64,000 bases of DNA from a candidate division FCPU426 bacterium (GCA_027366525.1 DAHXKG010000009.1:31744-95743); one strand, 5' to 3'; shown: positions 1 to 12,102, counted from the stretch's first letter. Program-made: numbers and translations. The notes: generated by a model not told the origin, from the letters alone.

Positions 1-1
1 A

Positions 2-214
2 TTTTTAGATAAATTGCCTCCCTTAAATAAGAAAATGTTGCTGAAAGCCGTTAAGTATGCTATTTTCCCGCCTTTGGCGACGAATTTTGCTGAAGTTGAA
101 AATGGGTTGGTATATCCAGCGCTTGATGATGTTTGGGATGGGCGAAAATCCGTTGTAAAAGCCACAAAACAAATTCGGCGTATTTTAGCTAAAAATCCAC
201 CGAGGGATAAATAA
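2..214 (+). CDS. ABC sugar transporter substrate-binding protein, C-terminal fragment
   Basis: The gene enters from the left edge, so only about 70 C-terminal residues are visible, in the frame that ends with TAA at 212-214. The run ...FAEVENGLVYPALDDVWDG... followed by a basic amphipathic helix (VKATKQIRRIL) matches the end of family 1 extracellular solute-binding proteins, where the final helices pack on the C-lobe. The stop lies 3 bases before the first permease gene, the usual order binding protein, permease, permease. The sugar or glycerol-phosphate substrate cannot be told from this piece. The identification rests as much on context as on the short sequence. Confidence 0.7.
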   Translation, partial: FLDKLPPLNKKMLLKAVKYAIFPPLATNFAEVENGLVYPALDDVWDGRKSVVKATKQIRRILAKNPPRDK

Positions 215-217
215 CAT

Positions 218-1171
218 ATGCCAACGATGTCAACGCTTAGGAAAAAAGAAGCAGTAAGTGCTTATCTTTTTCTATCACCTTTTTTAATTTGGCTTGTCTT
301 TTTAATGATCGGGCCTATTTTAGCTGCAATTTATCTTTCATTTTGTCGTTGGAATGGACTTTCCTCAATTCATTTTATAGGATTAGCCAATTATAAGACA
401 ATGTTTGGATTTTCAATTCATGATGGCCATATTTCATTTAATGATCCGAGGTTTTGGGCCTCGTTATACAACACATTTTACTATACCATTCTTTCAGTTC
501 CGTTAACCATGGTATTGGGTGTTGTGGTGGCGATGATGATGGATCAAAAAATTAAAGGCATCTCGTTCTTTCGAACGATTTATTATTTGCCATCCGTATT
601 GAGTTCAGGAGTGGCCTTTGCTGTTCTCTGGAAATGGATTTTTAATGCAAGATCAGGATTGTTAAATTACTTCATTTCTTTTGTCACAACGATTCCCATT
701 GATCAATGTCCCAAGTGGCTGGCAAGCCCGACTTGGAGTAAACCAGCTTTGGTCATTATGAGTTGTTGGAGCATTGGATCTGGGATGATTATTTATTTAG
801 CGGGCCTTCAAAATATTCCTCAAGCCTTATATGAAGCTGCTGAAATTGACGGTGCGAGCCGATGGAGGCAATTTTTAACAGTAACGCTTCCAGGATTATC
901 GCCGGTGATTTTTTTTAACCTAATTATCAGTATTGTCTTTTCATTCCAAATTTTTAATCAGGTTTATATTATTAGTAATGGGATTGGCGGCCCGGCAAAT
1001 TCTACGTTAGTCATGGTCTTATACATCTATCAAAAAGCTTTTCAATATTTCCAATTAGGCTATGCATCAGCATTATCATGCGTATTATTGATTATTATTA
1101 TGGTTTCCACTTGGATTCAATTTAAGTATGCCAATAAGTGGGTTTATTACGAAGGTGAACTTCGAAAATAA
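218..1171 (+). CDS. ABC sugar transporter permease, MalF/UgpA type
   Basis: 317-residue inner-membrane permease of the binding-protein-dependent sugar transport family. About six hydrophobic segments are visible, the first at residues 14-40. The cytoplasmic EAA loop that docks on the ATPase starts near residue 206 (EAAEIDGASRWRQF, then LPGLSP). The ATG at 218 has GAGGG at 202-206, a slightly long spacing; an in-frame ATG at 227 is an alternative. It lies between the binding protein and the MalG-type permease. No ATP-binding subunit follows, so a shared MsmK/UgpC-type ATPase encoded elsewhere is likely (inference). Substrate unknown. Confidence 0.93.
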   Translation: MPTMSTLRKKEAVSAYLFLSPFLIWLVFLMIGPILAAIYLSFCRWNGLSSIHFIGLANYKTMFGFSIHDGHISFNDPRFWASLYNTFYYTILSVPLTMVLGVVVAMMMDQKIKGISFFRTIYYLPSVLSSGVAFAVLWKWIFNARSGLLNYFISFVTTIPIDQCPKWLASPTWSKPALVIMSCWSIGSGMIIYLAGLQNIPQALYEAAEIDGASRWRQFLTVTLPGLSPVIFFNLIISIVFSFQIFNQVYIISNGIGGPANSTLVMVLYIYQKAFQYFQLGYASALSCVLLIIIMVSTWIQFKYANKWVYYEGELRK

Positions 1172-1216
1172 GCATGCAGTGTTGATTCAATTTTGAAATG
1201 AGAAGGATTTGATTCT

Positions 1217-2110
1217 ATGAATTCAACAGGAGTTCAATCTAATTTTTGGTCCAGCAAAAAAAGAACGGAACGCATAACTAAAATAGCTGTATGGCTAATT
1301 TTGGTTTTGGGATCGGTTACGATGCTGTTGCCCATTTTTTGGATGTTTTCAACCGCATTAAAAACAGAGGCCACGGTTTTTGCGACCCCGCCCATTTGGA
1401 TTCCGCTGCATCCACTCTGGAAAAATTTTGTTGATGCATGGAATATTGATGGCATTTATAAATCACAAGGGGTTAATTTCACCACATACACGATCAATAC
1501 CATTATTATTTCGGTTTCGAATGCAATCGGAGTGATGATTTCTTCGGCGGTAGTTGCTTATGCGTTTGCACGCTTGAGATTTCCGGGACGCGATGTGTTG
1601 TTTTTATTATGCTTAGCGACCTTGATGATTCCTTATCAAGTGACAATGATTCCGACATTTATTTTGTTTAGGAATTTGGGCTGGTATAACACCTATTATC
1701 CATTGATTGTTCCGGCTTTTTTAGGCGGCGGCGCGTTTAATATTTTTCTAGTTCGCCAGTTTTTTATGACTATTCCATATGAATTAGATGAAGCTGGAAA
1801 AATTGACGGCTGTTCGCATTTGGGCATTTTTTACAGAATTCTATTGCCGTTATGCAAGCCAGCGCTAGCTACGGTTGGTGTTTTTTCATTTGTTTATAAC
1901 TGGAATGATTTTTTGAATCCTTTGATTTATATCAATAGTAACAGTAAATATACATTAACGCTCGGGTTAACCAACTTTGTTTCCTTTTATGGCCAACAGT
2001 ACAATCTATTAATGGCCGCATCACTGGTGATTTCAATCCCGGTTATTATCATTTTCCTGATTGGCAATCAATACTTCATTCGCGGAATTGCAACAACTGG
2101 CTTTAAATGA
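1217..2110 (+). CDS. ABC sugar transporter permease, MalG/UgpE type
   Basis: 297-residue partner permease of the preceding gene. The N-terminal membrane segment is at residues 22-45. The EAA loop reads ELDEAGKIDGCSHLGIFYRI and is followed by LPLCKPAL. The C-terminus (FIRGIATTGFK) is typical of MalG-type permeases, which end in ...G(L/I)xxGAVKG-like tails. AGAAGG at 1201-1206 serves the ATG at 1217. It would form a heterodimeric channel with the 218-1171 product. After it comes a 76-base gap and metK, so the transport operon probably ends here, although no terminator hairpin is evident. Confidence 0.93.
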   Translation: MNSTGVQSNFWSSKKRTERITKIAVWLILVLGSVTMLLPIFWMFSTALKTEATVFATPPIWIPLHPLWKNFVDAWNIDGIYKSQGVNFTTYTINTIIISVSNAIGVMISSAVVAYAFARLRFPGRDVLFLLCLATLMIPYQVTMIPTFILFRNLGWYNTYYPLIVPAFLGGGAFNIFLVRQFFMTIPYELDEAGKIDGCSHLGIFYRILLPLCKPALATVGVFSFVYNWNDFLNPLIYINSNSKYTLTLGLTNFVSFYGQQYNLLMAASLVISIPVIIIFLIGNQYFIRGIATTGFK

Positions 2111-2186
2111 TTGTTTTTTTCTATCTTGAGTATAAATTTCAAATTTAAGCACGTTTGATTTTTTAAAATAAATCGAGGAGAGTACT

Positions 2187-4636
<2,450 letters not shown>

Positions 4637-4654
4637 GTTTTTCATTGAAAAAAA

Positions 4655-5812
4655 TTAAAATTGTGCTGTAAGGTCTGCAGCTCCCCCCAACCCTTGTGAG
4701 TTTAAGATATTGGGGACTTGTTCAGTAAGTAAGGCGATATCTGCTTGTAAAAATGCCACTTGATATCCAATTCCTCCGGTATAAACTCTGCGATTTGAAA
4801 CGGGGTCGATAAAAGTTCCCAGTCGGATTACTAAATGGGATGTGGGATAACTGCGTTCTAATCCAAAATACCAATGGCTTTTTCCGTTTTGATATCGTGA
4901 TTCAGCTGCAATGGCAATACCTTTCCCAGGTGGAGCTAGAACGATGCCAACACGCGTTTCTCGTGGGAGCGAAGTGATGATGGTATTATCTTGGATTTGA
5001 GTCACGGTCTCTTGACCATTAGATCCGAGCGATAGGGTCTGCAATTCCCCATCCCATCGGATGCTGGAAACGATGTTTTTAAATAAAACGCCGATTTGAA
5101 TAGACGAGGTAACTTTGGAAATCAAACCAATGTCATAACTGATGCCGGTTCCATTGGTTGAATATTCCCGAGTGTATTGATAGTTGGATCCTGTCACATC
5201 ACCCGCACTATACCATCCTTGAAGCGACGTTTCATCAAGTAAGTCACCTCGATAAAATTTGATGCTACCTCCCAGCCCAAGATAGGGCAGAAATTGTAAT
5301 GGAACTTGATATCCATAAGAGAGGACAATATTTTCGGATTTTTGTTGAATGTTTGAATAATTAAAGGTATAGGTTGTACTTTGCGATAACGTCGATTGTC
5401 GATCCTGAAAGAATGCTAATGAATCCGGATTAGCTTGTAACTGGAGTTGTTGATCATAAACAACGCCTCCGCCATAGTTTTGGTATTGCAGGCCAAAGAG
5501 TCCTAAATATTGTTGATTTCGCACCACGGAGCTTTGAACAACTTGCCCTCCCGTGTTATATGAAAAATCTAAAATAGGTGTTGAAACGTTGGAAGTGTCC
5601 CATGCGGAAAAACCCGCAACAGTTTGAACCGAAGTTGTATTACTATAAGCAAAAACGGCAGGATTCCAATAAAGTCCTAGAACGCCTGAAAGCATTCCAG
5701 TACCGGTATCCCCCATCCCATAACTTTGAGCGTCTTGACAAAAAGCTTTGGAAAGATTAATAAAAAATAATAGAATGAAGCAAAACATGAACATGGATTT
5801 AAATAGACGCAT
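4655..5812 (-). CDS. Outer-membrane beta-barrel protein, PorV/UPF0164-like
   Basis: 385 residues with a clear signal peptide (hydrophobic residues 7-22, cleavage near AFCQ-DAQ). The mature start, SYGMGDTGTGMLSGVLGLYWNPAVF, is the motif of FadL/PorV-like barrels (GMGxAxxA...WNPA). Alternating beta strands follow and the chain ends in Phe (LTAQF), a usual BAM recognition end. The exact role, transport or secretion scaffold, cannot be assigned. No strong ribosome site precedes the ATG. It is convergent with ahcY (18-base gap) and divergent from the membrane protein at 5868. Conjugation-type TraF-like proteins share the same N-terminal motif and are an alternative label. Confidence 0.7.
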   Translation of the reverse strand: MRLFKSMFMFCFILLFFINLSKAFCQDAQSYGMGDTGTGMLSGVLGLYWNPAVFAYSNTTSVQTVAGFSAWDTSNVSTPILDFSYNTGGQVVQSSVVRNQQYLGLFGLQYQNYGGGVVYDQQLQLQANPDSLAFFQDRQSTLSQSTTYTFNYSNIQQKSENIVLSYGYQVPLQFLPYLGLGGSIKFYRGDLLDETSLQGWYSAGDVTGSNYQYTREYSTNGTGISYDIGLISKVTSSIQIGVLFKNIVSSIRWDGELQTLSLGSNGQETVTQIQDNTIITSLPRETRVGIVLAPPGKGIAIAAESRYQNGKSHWYFGLERSYPTSHLVIRLGTFIDPVSNRRVYTGGIGYQVAFLQADIALLTEQVPNILNSQGLGGAADLTAQF

Positions 5813-5867
5813 AATTAAGTATCTTAATCGAAAAAGCAGTAGAAAATCAAAATTTTCTTAACTTCAT

Positions 5868-6662
5868 TTGTTTGAAAAGGATTCCGACACGCAATCACCG
5901 TCACTGAAAAAGCGAAAGCAAAAATTATTGGTATCGGGACATTTCATGTTGATGATAGGGCTATTGGGAGGGGGAGTCCTTGGCTGGTACCTTCTAAAAA
6001 GTCCTAATGGAATACTGGGATGGATGTTGGGGATTATCCTGATTTTATTAAATTTAAGCATTATGAACGAAATACCTCGAGCAAAATTCAAAGACTCGAT
6101 TTTCCCATTGGCATGGTTTTCCATTTTTGTTTTTCAATTGGAAAATCAGCGGTTTTCTATAGATCAATGGGTTTGGGTGCTTGTTTTCCTCGGAAACCAG
6201 TGGTTGTCAATTTATATGTTGAAAAGGTACCAAAAGTTTAAGCGCTGGATCCTATTATCAAGTTTTATACTCATGACCTTAGCCATAGGGTTTATGGGTT
6301 TTGAATTGTTTCCAACCCATCAACAGATCCAGATGCATCTATGGCAGTGGTTGCAGTCACCGTTTGCGATGGTTTTATTCATTTTAAATATTTTGGCCTA
6401 TGCAGGATTGCCTCAAAAATGGATCCGTTGGGTTATTGTTCAAAATTTTGTGCTGTGGATAGGATTTATTTTTATGCAGTCAATTTCCCAGGTGGGAAAT
6501 ATGGATGAATTAACATGGGTTTTTTTGACATGGTCTGGTGTGGGGTTAAGTATCATTCGGACGCAATTATTAGACAAAACGTGGCATGCTCGATGGTTAT
6601 GGGGAACCATAGGAATCGCGATGACTTTGGCTTTAATTTATCATCTTAAATTATTAGGATAA
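5868..6662 (+). CDS. Uncharacterised polytopic membrane protein
   Basis: 264 residues, not recognised. Eight or nine hydrophobic segments cover nearly the whole chain, starting at about residues 24-43, and the protein is unusually rich in Trp. The N-terminus is charged (KKRKQK). The reading frame opens with a TTG at 5868 that has no convincing ribosome site; an in-frame ATG at 5946 (residue 27) would remove the basic tail, so the start is uncertain. It is transcribed away from the outer-membrane protein gene across a 55-base gap and may share a divergent promoter region. No catalytic motif is visible. Confidence 0.65.
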   Translation: MFEKDSDTQSPSLKKRKQKLLVSGHFMLMIGLLGGGVLGWYLLKSPNGILGWMLGIILILLNLSIMNEIPRAKFKDSIFPLAWFSIFVFQLENQRFSIDQWVWVLVFLGNQWLSIYMLKRYQKFKRWILLSSFILMTLAIGFMGFELFPTHQQIQMHLWQWLQSPFAMVLFILNILAYAGLPQKWIRWVIVQNFVLWIGFIFMQSISQVGNMDELTWVFLTWSGVGLSIIRTQLLDKTWHARWLWGTIGIAMTLALIYHLKLLG

Positions 6663-6765
6663 AATGTAGTTCGGACATGCGTGGATGAATATTCATGAAA
6701 TTTAAAATATAAACTAAATGAATTCAAAGTGTTTGTATTTTGGGAGATGCGTATTAAAATAGACG

Positions 6766-7890
6766 ATGATGAAAATAAATATAAAAAACAAACTTTTCTA
6801 TTGGATCGTTTTGGCTGCTGGAGCCATGATTTTGAGCATAAGCTGTTCAAGTGAACATAGTCCCGTGTCTCTTTTTTCAGGATCAGCGCCACCAATACTT
6901 CTCGGATCGGGATCCGGAGTATCGGTTATTACATTGGCCGGATCAAGCACTAGTGGCGCAGTGAATGGGCCAGGGGCAACAGCTACTTTTTTTAATCCCG
7001 GAGGTGTTGCCGTCAATACTGCAGGGACTATTTATGTTGCGGATACGAATAACAACCTCATTCGAAGTGTAACTCCAGCGGGATTAGTGACGACCTTTGC
7101 CGGATCTGGAATACAAGGAGCGATTAATGGTCCGGTAACCTCGGCTTCTTTTAATAAGCCAACAGGGGTTGCAGTCGATTCAGCCGGCAATGTGTACGTG
7201 GCGGACTCTGGTAATAATCTTATTCGAGAAATTACAACATCTGGGGTAGTGATAACTTTGGCTGGTACGGGAACTTCGGGGAGTCTAAATGGTCCAGCAT
7301 CGATAGCTACTTTTTTTGATCCCACAGGCGTGGCGGTCGATTCTTCAGGTAATGTATATGTAGCTGATGCGGGGAACGATTTAATTCGCGAGATAACTTC
7401 GGCGGGAACCGTGTTGACGTTAGCCGGATCAGGAATTCAAGGATCAACCAATGGCACAGGAACGTCAGCATCTTTTTTTGATCCAACAGGCGTAGCAGTT
7501 GATTCTTCCGGTAACGTATATGTAGCTGATTCAGGGAATAATATGATTCGTAAAATTGCCTCAGGAGGGATTGTCACAACATTAGCCGGATCGGGTGCGC
7601 CAGGATCTACAAATGGCTTGGGGAGCAATGCTTCATTTAATGTTCCTATGGGAGTAGCCATAGATTCATCGGGTAATGTATATGTAGCTGATGCATCCAA
7701 TAATATGATTCGTAAAGTTACAGCTTCGGGTAATGTGACAACCCTCGCTGGAACAGGCTTGCAGGGCTCAACCAATGGCAGTGGGTCGAATGCCACTTTT
7801 TTTGATCCACATGGTGTTGCGGTCAATTCATCTGGGGATATATATGTAGCGGATACTTCCAATAATTTAATTCGAGAAATTATTCCATAA
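6766..7890 (+). CDS. Secreted NHL-repeat beta-propeller, probable lipoprotein
   Basis: 374 residues. The signal peptide (residues 9-27) ends in LSISC, a near-lipobox, so the protein is probably anchored through Cys at about residue 27. After a short linker, residues 54-374 are six tandem NHL units of exactly 54 residues, the last cut to 51. Each has the pattern LAGxGxxGxxNGxG..A.F..PxGVAVDSxGNVYVADxxNNxIR. NHL repeats form six-bladed propellers that usually bind proteins or glycans; the partner here is unknown. The unit length and sequence are so constant that the array must be recently amplified or under strong constraint. A second NHL protein lies at 36566. Confidence 0.85.
   Translation: MMKINIKNKLFYWIVLAAGAMILSISCSSEHSPVSLFSGSAPPILLGSGSGVSVITLAGSSTSGAVNGPGATATFFNPGGVAVNTAGTIYVADTNNNLIRSVTPAGLVTTFAGSGIQGAINGPVTSASFNKPTGVAVDSAGNVYVADSGNNLIREITTSGVVITLAGTGTSGSLNGPASIATFFDPTGVAVDSSGNVYVADAGNDLIREITSAGTVLTLAGSGIQGSTNGTGTSASFFDPTGVAVDSSGNVYVADSGNNMIRKIASGGIVTTLAGSGAPGSTNGLGSNASFNVPMGVAIDSSGNVYVADASNNMIRKVTASGNVTTLAGTGLQGSTNGSGSNATFFDPHGVAVNSSGDIYVADTSNNLIREIIP
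6925..7887 (+). repeat. Six tandem 162-base coding repeats (NHL units)
   Basis: Within the NHL gene the sequence repeats with a 162-base period from the codon for VITLAG. Units 2 to 5 share long stretches of near-identical DNA around the GTAxxxGATTC...GGTAAxGTxTATGTAGCTGAT segment. Units can be aligned without gaps, so copy number could change by slippage or recombination. The repeats are coding; there are no spacers. Confidence 0.9.
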
Positions 7891-8039
7891 ATCAGTTTGA
7901 AGTTGTTCAAAAAGCAATCTATTTGTTATGAAGTTTAAGGCTTTAATGATAGAATTTTAAAAGAAATCCGATTAAAATTAATGAATAATAGCGTATTAAT
8001 AAAATAGATTTTTGGATTTCCTATGGTTGAGGAGGAAAT

Positions 8040-9065
8040 ATGAAAAAAACCATTTGGATGATGTTTGTTTTTATAGGCCTTGGGAGTATTGGAGCGCAGG
8101 TACAGGCATCAAAATTGATGTATCAGGGTAAACCTAAAATACTTTTTTATCAAACCTCGTTTAATTGGGGCAAAGTTCGAGAAGGACCGGATATTACGCA
8201 TTTGTTTTGGTTTAAAAATATTGGAACCGGCGTTTTAACTATTCACAGTGTGGGAACTTCATGCGGTTGTACTGCAGCAGCTCAGCAAAAAAATAATATT
8301 CTGCCAGGACATACCAGTTATATTAAGGTTACCTATCATACCAGTGGACGCCCCGGGATGGCCACCAAATATATTAGTGTGAATTCTAACGCTCCCAATG
8401 AACCGACCGTAGTTTTAACAATGAAAATGAATGTGATTCAGGAAATTGCGGTAATGCCGGATGGCGTTTATTTTTATGGTCTCAAAAAAAATCAACCGGC
8501 ACATGAAAATGTAAATTTACTGGGGAAAATAGGACTTCATTTTCATATTACGTCGATCCAAGTAGAAAAAAACTTGGTTACGGTTTCTAGTAAACCAATG
8601 ACTTTAGAAAACCAAAGCGGCTATAAACTTCATGTGGCACTTAGACCTGGGCTTCCGATTGGTGATTTTAATGATGAAATTATAATTAAGACCGATTGCC
8701 CTAAAAAACCCATTATCCATATTCAGGTTTTTGGACAAATTGTTGGGCGCGTACAGGTTTACCCATCGTCAATTTATTTCCCCGCACCACCACCGCATGG
8801 TCGTAGTTTACCGGTGACTTTGCATCTAGAAGCTAATCCTTGGAGAGGTTTTATTGTTCGACGGATAGCCACTCAAAATCATTTAATTCGTCCATGGGTG
8901 CAACGGCAATTTGGGGACAATGGTTCAGTTCAGTATACGGTCATTGTTTCGCTCCCCAAGCATTTGCCTCGGATGAGTTCACTGCAGGATAAGTTGTATA
9001 TTTATACAAATGTTGCGGATCAAAGTAAACTTACGATTCCGGTACAGGCAGCAGGAAGCGAGTAA
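8040..9065 (+). CDS. DUF1573 secreted protein
   Basis: 341 residues with a signal peptide (residues 4-24, ending near VQASK). Residues about 35-130 are a typical DUF1573/HYDIN-like immunoglobulin fold: FNWGKVREG, then FKNIGTGVLTI, then SCGCT, ending with beta strands (KYISVNSN). A second, less similar Ig-like region fills residues 130-230 and a third the C-terminus. Such proteins are periplasmic or surface proteins of unknown function in many Gram-negative bacteria. A strong ribosome site (GAGGAGG at about 8029-8035) precedes the ATG. It sits between the NHL protein and citrate synthase. Confidence 0.85.
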   Translation: MKKTIWMMFVFIGLGSIGAQVQASKLMYQGKPKILFYQTSFNWGKVREGPDITHLFWFKNIGTGVLTIHSVGTSCGCTAAAQQKNNILPGHTSYIKVTYHTSGRPGMATKYISVNSNAPNEPTVVLTMKMNVIQEIAVMPDGVYFYGLKKNQPAHENVNLLGKIGLHFHITSIQVEKNLVTVSSKPMTLENQSGYKLHVALRPGLPIGDFNDEIIIKTDCPKKPIIHIQVFGQIVGRVQVYPSSIYFPAPPPHGRSLPVTLHLEANPWRGFIVRRIATQNHLIRPWVQRQFGDNGSVQYTVIVSLPKHLPRMSSLQDKLYIYTNVADQSKLTIPVQAAGSE

Positions 9066-9125
9066 AAATTAATTTTTTTAATGAAGCAGTAAAATGGTTT
9101 AAATTACTTAATGGCGAGGTTCGTT

Positions 9126-10244
9126 ATGGGTGTAGAAGATGGATTGGAAGGGGTAGTCGCAGGCAGTACATCGATTTGTTCAATTGATAATGATGTATTA
9201 ACATTTCGGGGCATTGATATTCATGAATTGGCTGAAAATGCTTTGTATGCAGAAGTCGTCTATTTGCTTTTTTGGGGCTCTTTGCCAAATGAATCCAAAC
9301 TCAAAAATTTTTCAGGCGAATTAATTAAGCATGCAAAATTAAATTCGGAAGTATGGGATCTTCTAAAGCGATTTCCAACAAAATCATCGCCCATGGAATG
9401 GCTTCGAACAGCAGTTTCCGCGCTTTCTTTTTATGATCCAGACAGTATGGAAAATAGCCCAGAAGCGAATTTGAGAAAATCGATCAAGCTCGTCGGCCAA
9501 ATGTCGACCTTGGTAGCAGGATTTCATCGGTTGCGTATGGGCCAAAAACTAATAGAACCTGAACGGGATCAATCACTGGCTTGGAATTTTTTATATATGC
9601 TACATGGAAAAAAACCCGAGGAACTATTTGTGAAAGTTTTTGATACCTGTTTGGTTTTACATGCCGATCATGAACTGAATGCCTCTACGTTTGCCGCCCG
9701 GGTAACAGCCGCAACACTGAGTGATATGTATTCAGCGATTACCTCGGCGATTGGAACCTTAAAGGGACCGTTGCATGGAGGAGCCAATGAACAAGTCATG
9801 ATTATGTTGGAGAAAATCTCGGATCCATCACAAGCAAAAAAATTCATTGAATCCGCACTTCAAAATAAAGAACGAATTATGGGGTTTGGGCATCGTGTCT
9901 ATAAAAATGGAGATCCGCGCGCCTCACATTTAAAACGTTTTTCAGAGTTGTTGGGAAAAAAGACAGGGAATTTAAAGTGGTATGAAATTTCAACAATTGT
10001 TGACGAAGTGGTTCGTCAACAAAAAAAGTTATTGCCGAATGTTGATTTTTATTCAGCATCAACGTACCACTATCTTGGAATTCCAACCGATCTTTTTACA
10101 CCTGTTTTTGCGTGTAGTCGCATTGCGGGTTGGTGTGCTCATGTTATGGAGCAGTTATCCCATAATCGCTTGATTCGACCACGAGCAGAATATCTGGGCC
10201 CCCGAAATCAACACTATGTACCTCTTGATCAGCGATCATTGTAG
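9126..10244 (+). CDS. gltA: Citrate synthase (or 2-methylcitrate synthase)
   Basis: 372 residues, the short form seen in Gram-positives, archaea and many uncultivated bacteria. It condenses acetyl-CoA with oxaloacetate. The catalytic set is visible: His in GPLHGGANEQV, His in FGHRVYKNGDPRASH and Asp in NVDFYSAS. LHADHELNAST is the usual upstream motif. An ATG at 9111 is also in frame, but GAGG at 9116-9119 lies inside that extension, 6 bases before the ATG at 9126, so 9126 is the better start. From sequence alone a propionyl-CoA-using methylcitrate synthase cannot be excluded; no prpB or prpD is nearby, which favours citrate synthase. Confidence 0.93.
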   Translation: MGVEDGLEGVVAGSTSICSIDNDVLTFRGIDIHELAENALYAEVVYLLFWGSLPNESKLKNFSGELIKHAKLNSEVWDLLKRFPTKSSPMEWLRTAVSALSFYDPDSMENSPEANLRKSIKLVGQMSTLVAGFHRLRMGQKLIEPERDQSLAWNFLYMLHGKKPEELFVKVFDTCLVLHADHELNASTFAARVTAATLSDMYSAITSAIGTLKGPLHGGANEQVMIMLEKISDPSQAKKFIESALQNKERIMGFGHRVYKNGDPRASHLKRFSELLGKKTGNLKWYEISTIVDEVVRQQKKLLPNVDFYSASTYHYLGIPTDLFTPVFACSRIAGWCAHVMEQLSHNRLIRPRAEYLGPRNQHYVPLDQRSL

Positions 10245-10293
10245 GATCGATTAATTGGGAATTTGGAGTTAATTAGAATTTAAGGTGAACACC

Positions 10294-12102
10294 ATGTCAA
10301 CTCTAGTTGATTCCTCAAAGTCGCTGAAGCTATATCTGCGGTTGCTTTCCTATTTAAAGCCATATCGCACCTACATGATTCTTACACTGTTCTTGATGGT
10401 GGCTAATTCATCTGCCACTGCAATCATGATGTATTTGTTAAAACCGATCATGAATACAACATTTGTAAAAACACAGCATCCGCATCTTGTTTATCACCAC
10501 TTATTGGCCTTTATTGTTCCGATTGCGATCATTGTTGCGATGATTCGATATAGTGCATCCTATGGTCAAAATTATTACATGGGATACCTAAGTCAACGCG
10601 TTGTTCAAAAAATTCGAAACGATCTTTTTTCACATTTTTTGACGTTGCCGATGTCCTTTTTTTCACAACAGCGAACCGGAGGATTGGCTTCTAGAATTAC
10701 TAATGATGTGCTAATTCTTTCCAACTCGGTTAGGGAAATTGTTGGAACCCCTCTTTCGGCATCACTAACTTCGGGTGCATTAATTGGCCTTATTATTTAT
10801 CTGGACTGGCGATTGGCGATTGTGGTATTGGTCGTATTCCCATTGGCCTTTTTTCCCATTTATCGGTTTGGGAAAAAAATCCGAGTAGCTTCTGGAAAAA
10901 GCCAAGAGATTTTTTCAAATTTAAATGCTCAAATTCATGAAGTGCTTTCGGGCATCCGCGTGGTAAAAGCTTTTGGAATGGAAAAGCATGAAAATAAAAA
11001 ATTTGAAAGCACCAATCAAGAATTTTTTTCCATGACCATGCGCTCGATTCGAGCCATGGTGGCTTCTTCTCCCATTGTCGAAATGATTGGAACGATTGCA
11101 TTTTTAGTTTTACTCGGATGGTTGGCACGGCGTGTATTATTTGAGGGCAATTTAACGATTGGCGATTTTATTGCAGTCATTGGTGCAGTAGGGACATTGT
11201 ATCCAAACTTAAAGACATTCAATGGATTATGGGGTGATATTCAGTCGGCTTTAGCGGCAGCCGACCGTTGTTTTCAAATTTTGGATATTCAACCTGACTA
11301 TCACGATGTGGCCGGCAGGGTTCAAATTTCACCCCTGAAAAAAGCTTTGATTTTTGAACACGTAAATTTTGAATATATTCCAGGTACACCAGTGTTGCAC
11401 GATATTTCATTTACACTTAAAAGAGGAGAAGTGCTGGCGTTGGTGGGCCACTCAGGATCGGGGAAATCGACATTGGCGGATTTGATTCCGCGATTTTACT
11501 CACCGACTCAGGGAAGAATTTTGTGGGATGGAGTTGATCTCGCGACCGCTCAAATTGATTCGCTGCGCTCTCAAATTAGTATTGTTGCTCAGGAAACCAT
11601 TTTATTTCATGCGAGTATTTTCAATAATATTGCTTATGGGAAAATGGAAGCCTCAAATCAAGAGGTGGAAGAAGCCGCACAACATGCCTATGCTAAAAAA
11701 TTTATTTTATCCACACCTGAAAAATTTAATACGATTGTCGGTGATCGTGGAATAAAATTATCTGGGGGCGAACGGCAGCGTTTAGCAATTGCCCGGGCAT
11801 TACTTAAAAATCCCCCGCTTTTGATTCTCGATGAAGCTACATCGGCTTTGGATACAGAAAGTGAACAGTTAGTTCAAAAAGCTTTAAATCAGTTGATGTT
11901 GGATCGAACCACACTGGTCATTGCACACCGACTTTCAACGATTCGGAGGGCAAACCGAATTTTAGTATTGGATAAGGGGCGATTGGTCGCGCAAGGCCGC
12001 CATGCGGATCTTTTGAAAAAACGCGGCCTTTATTCTAAACTTTATCATTTGCAGTTCCGGACTAAATCGCACTCGAGGATTAAAAATTACGATGACCATT
12101 AA
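10294..12102 (+). CDS. msbA: Lipid A export ABC transporter, MsbA family
   Basis: About 602 residues: an N-terminal six-helix exporter domain (residues about 10-310) and a C-terminal ATPase. Walker A is GHSGSGKST, the signature is LSGGERQRLAIARALL and Walker B is LLILDEATSALD, followed by the His switch in VIAHRLST. MsbA homodimers flip lipid A core across the inner membrane. A GTG at 10285 is in frame, but AAGG at 10282-10285 suits the ATG at 10294 better. The end overlaps gmhB by 11 bases, and the downstream genes make heptose for the LPS core, which supports a lipid A substrate over a drug substrate. Confidence 0.93.
   Translation: MSTLVDSSKSLKLYLRLLSYLKPYRTYMILTLFLMVANSSATAIMMYLLKPIMNTTFVKTQHPHLVYHHLLAFIVPIAIIVAMIRYSASYGQNYYMGYLSQRVVQKIRNDLFSHFLTLPMSFFSQQRTGGLASRITNDVLILSNSVREIVGTPLSASLTSGALIGLIIYLDWRLAIVVLVVFPLAFFPIYRFGKKIRVASGKSQEIFSNLNAQIHEVLSGIRVVKAFGMEKHENKKFESTNQEFFSMTMRSIRAMVASSPIVEMIGTIAFLVLLGWLARRVLFEGNLTIGDFIAVIGAVGTLYPNLKTFNGLWGDIQSALAAADRCFQILDIQPDYHDVAGRVQISPLKKALIFEHVNFEYIPGTPVLHDISFTLKRGEVLALVGHSGSGKSTLADLIPRFYSPTQGRILWDGVDLATAQIDSLRSQISIVAQETILFHASIFNNIAYGKMEASNQEVEEAAQHAYAKKFILSTPEKFNTIVGDRGIKLSGGERQRLAIARALLKNPPLLILDEATSALDTESEQLVQKALNQLMLDRTTLVIAHRLSTIRRANRILVLDKGRLVAQGRHADLLKKRGLYSKLYHLQFRTKSHSRIKNYDDH

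Noticed and set aside
2111..2186. SAM riboswitch upstream of metK
   Set aside because: The gap is 76 bases, AT-rich, and shows only a weak TAAATTT/AAATTTA palindrome. I could not match it to any SAM riboswitch class by eye.
6925..7887. CRISPR array
   Set aside because: The regular repeats are in frame, 162 bases long, contain no spacers and encode NHL units.
7437..7910. Minus-strand open frame across the NHL repeats
   Set aside because: It is the antisense shadow of the repeat-coding sequence; the plus-strand frame has the signal peptide and domain motifs.
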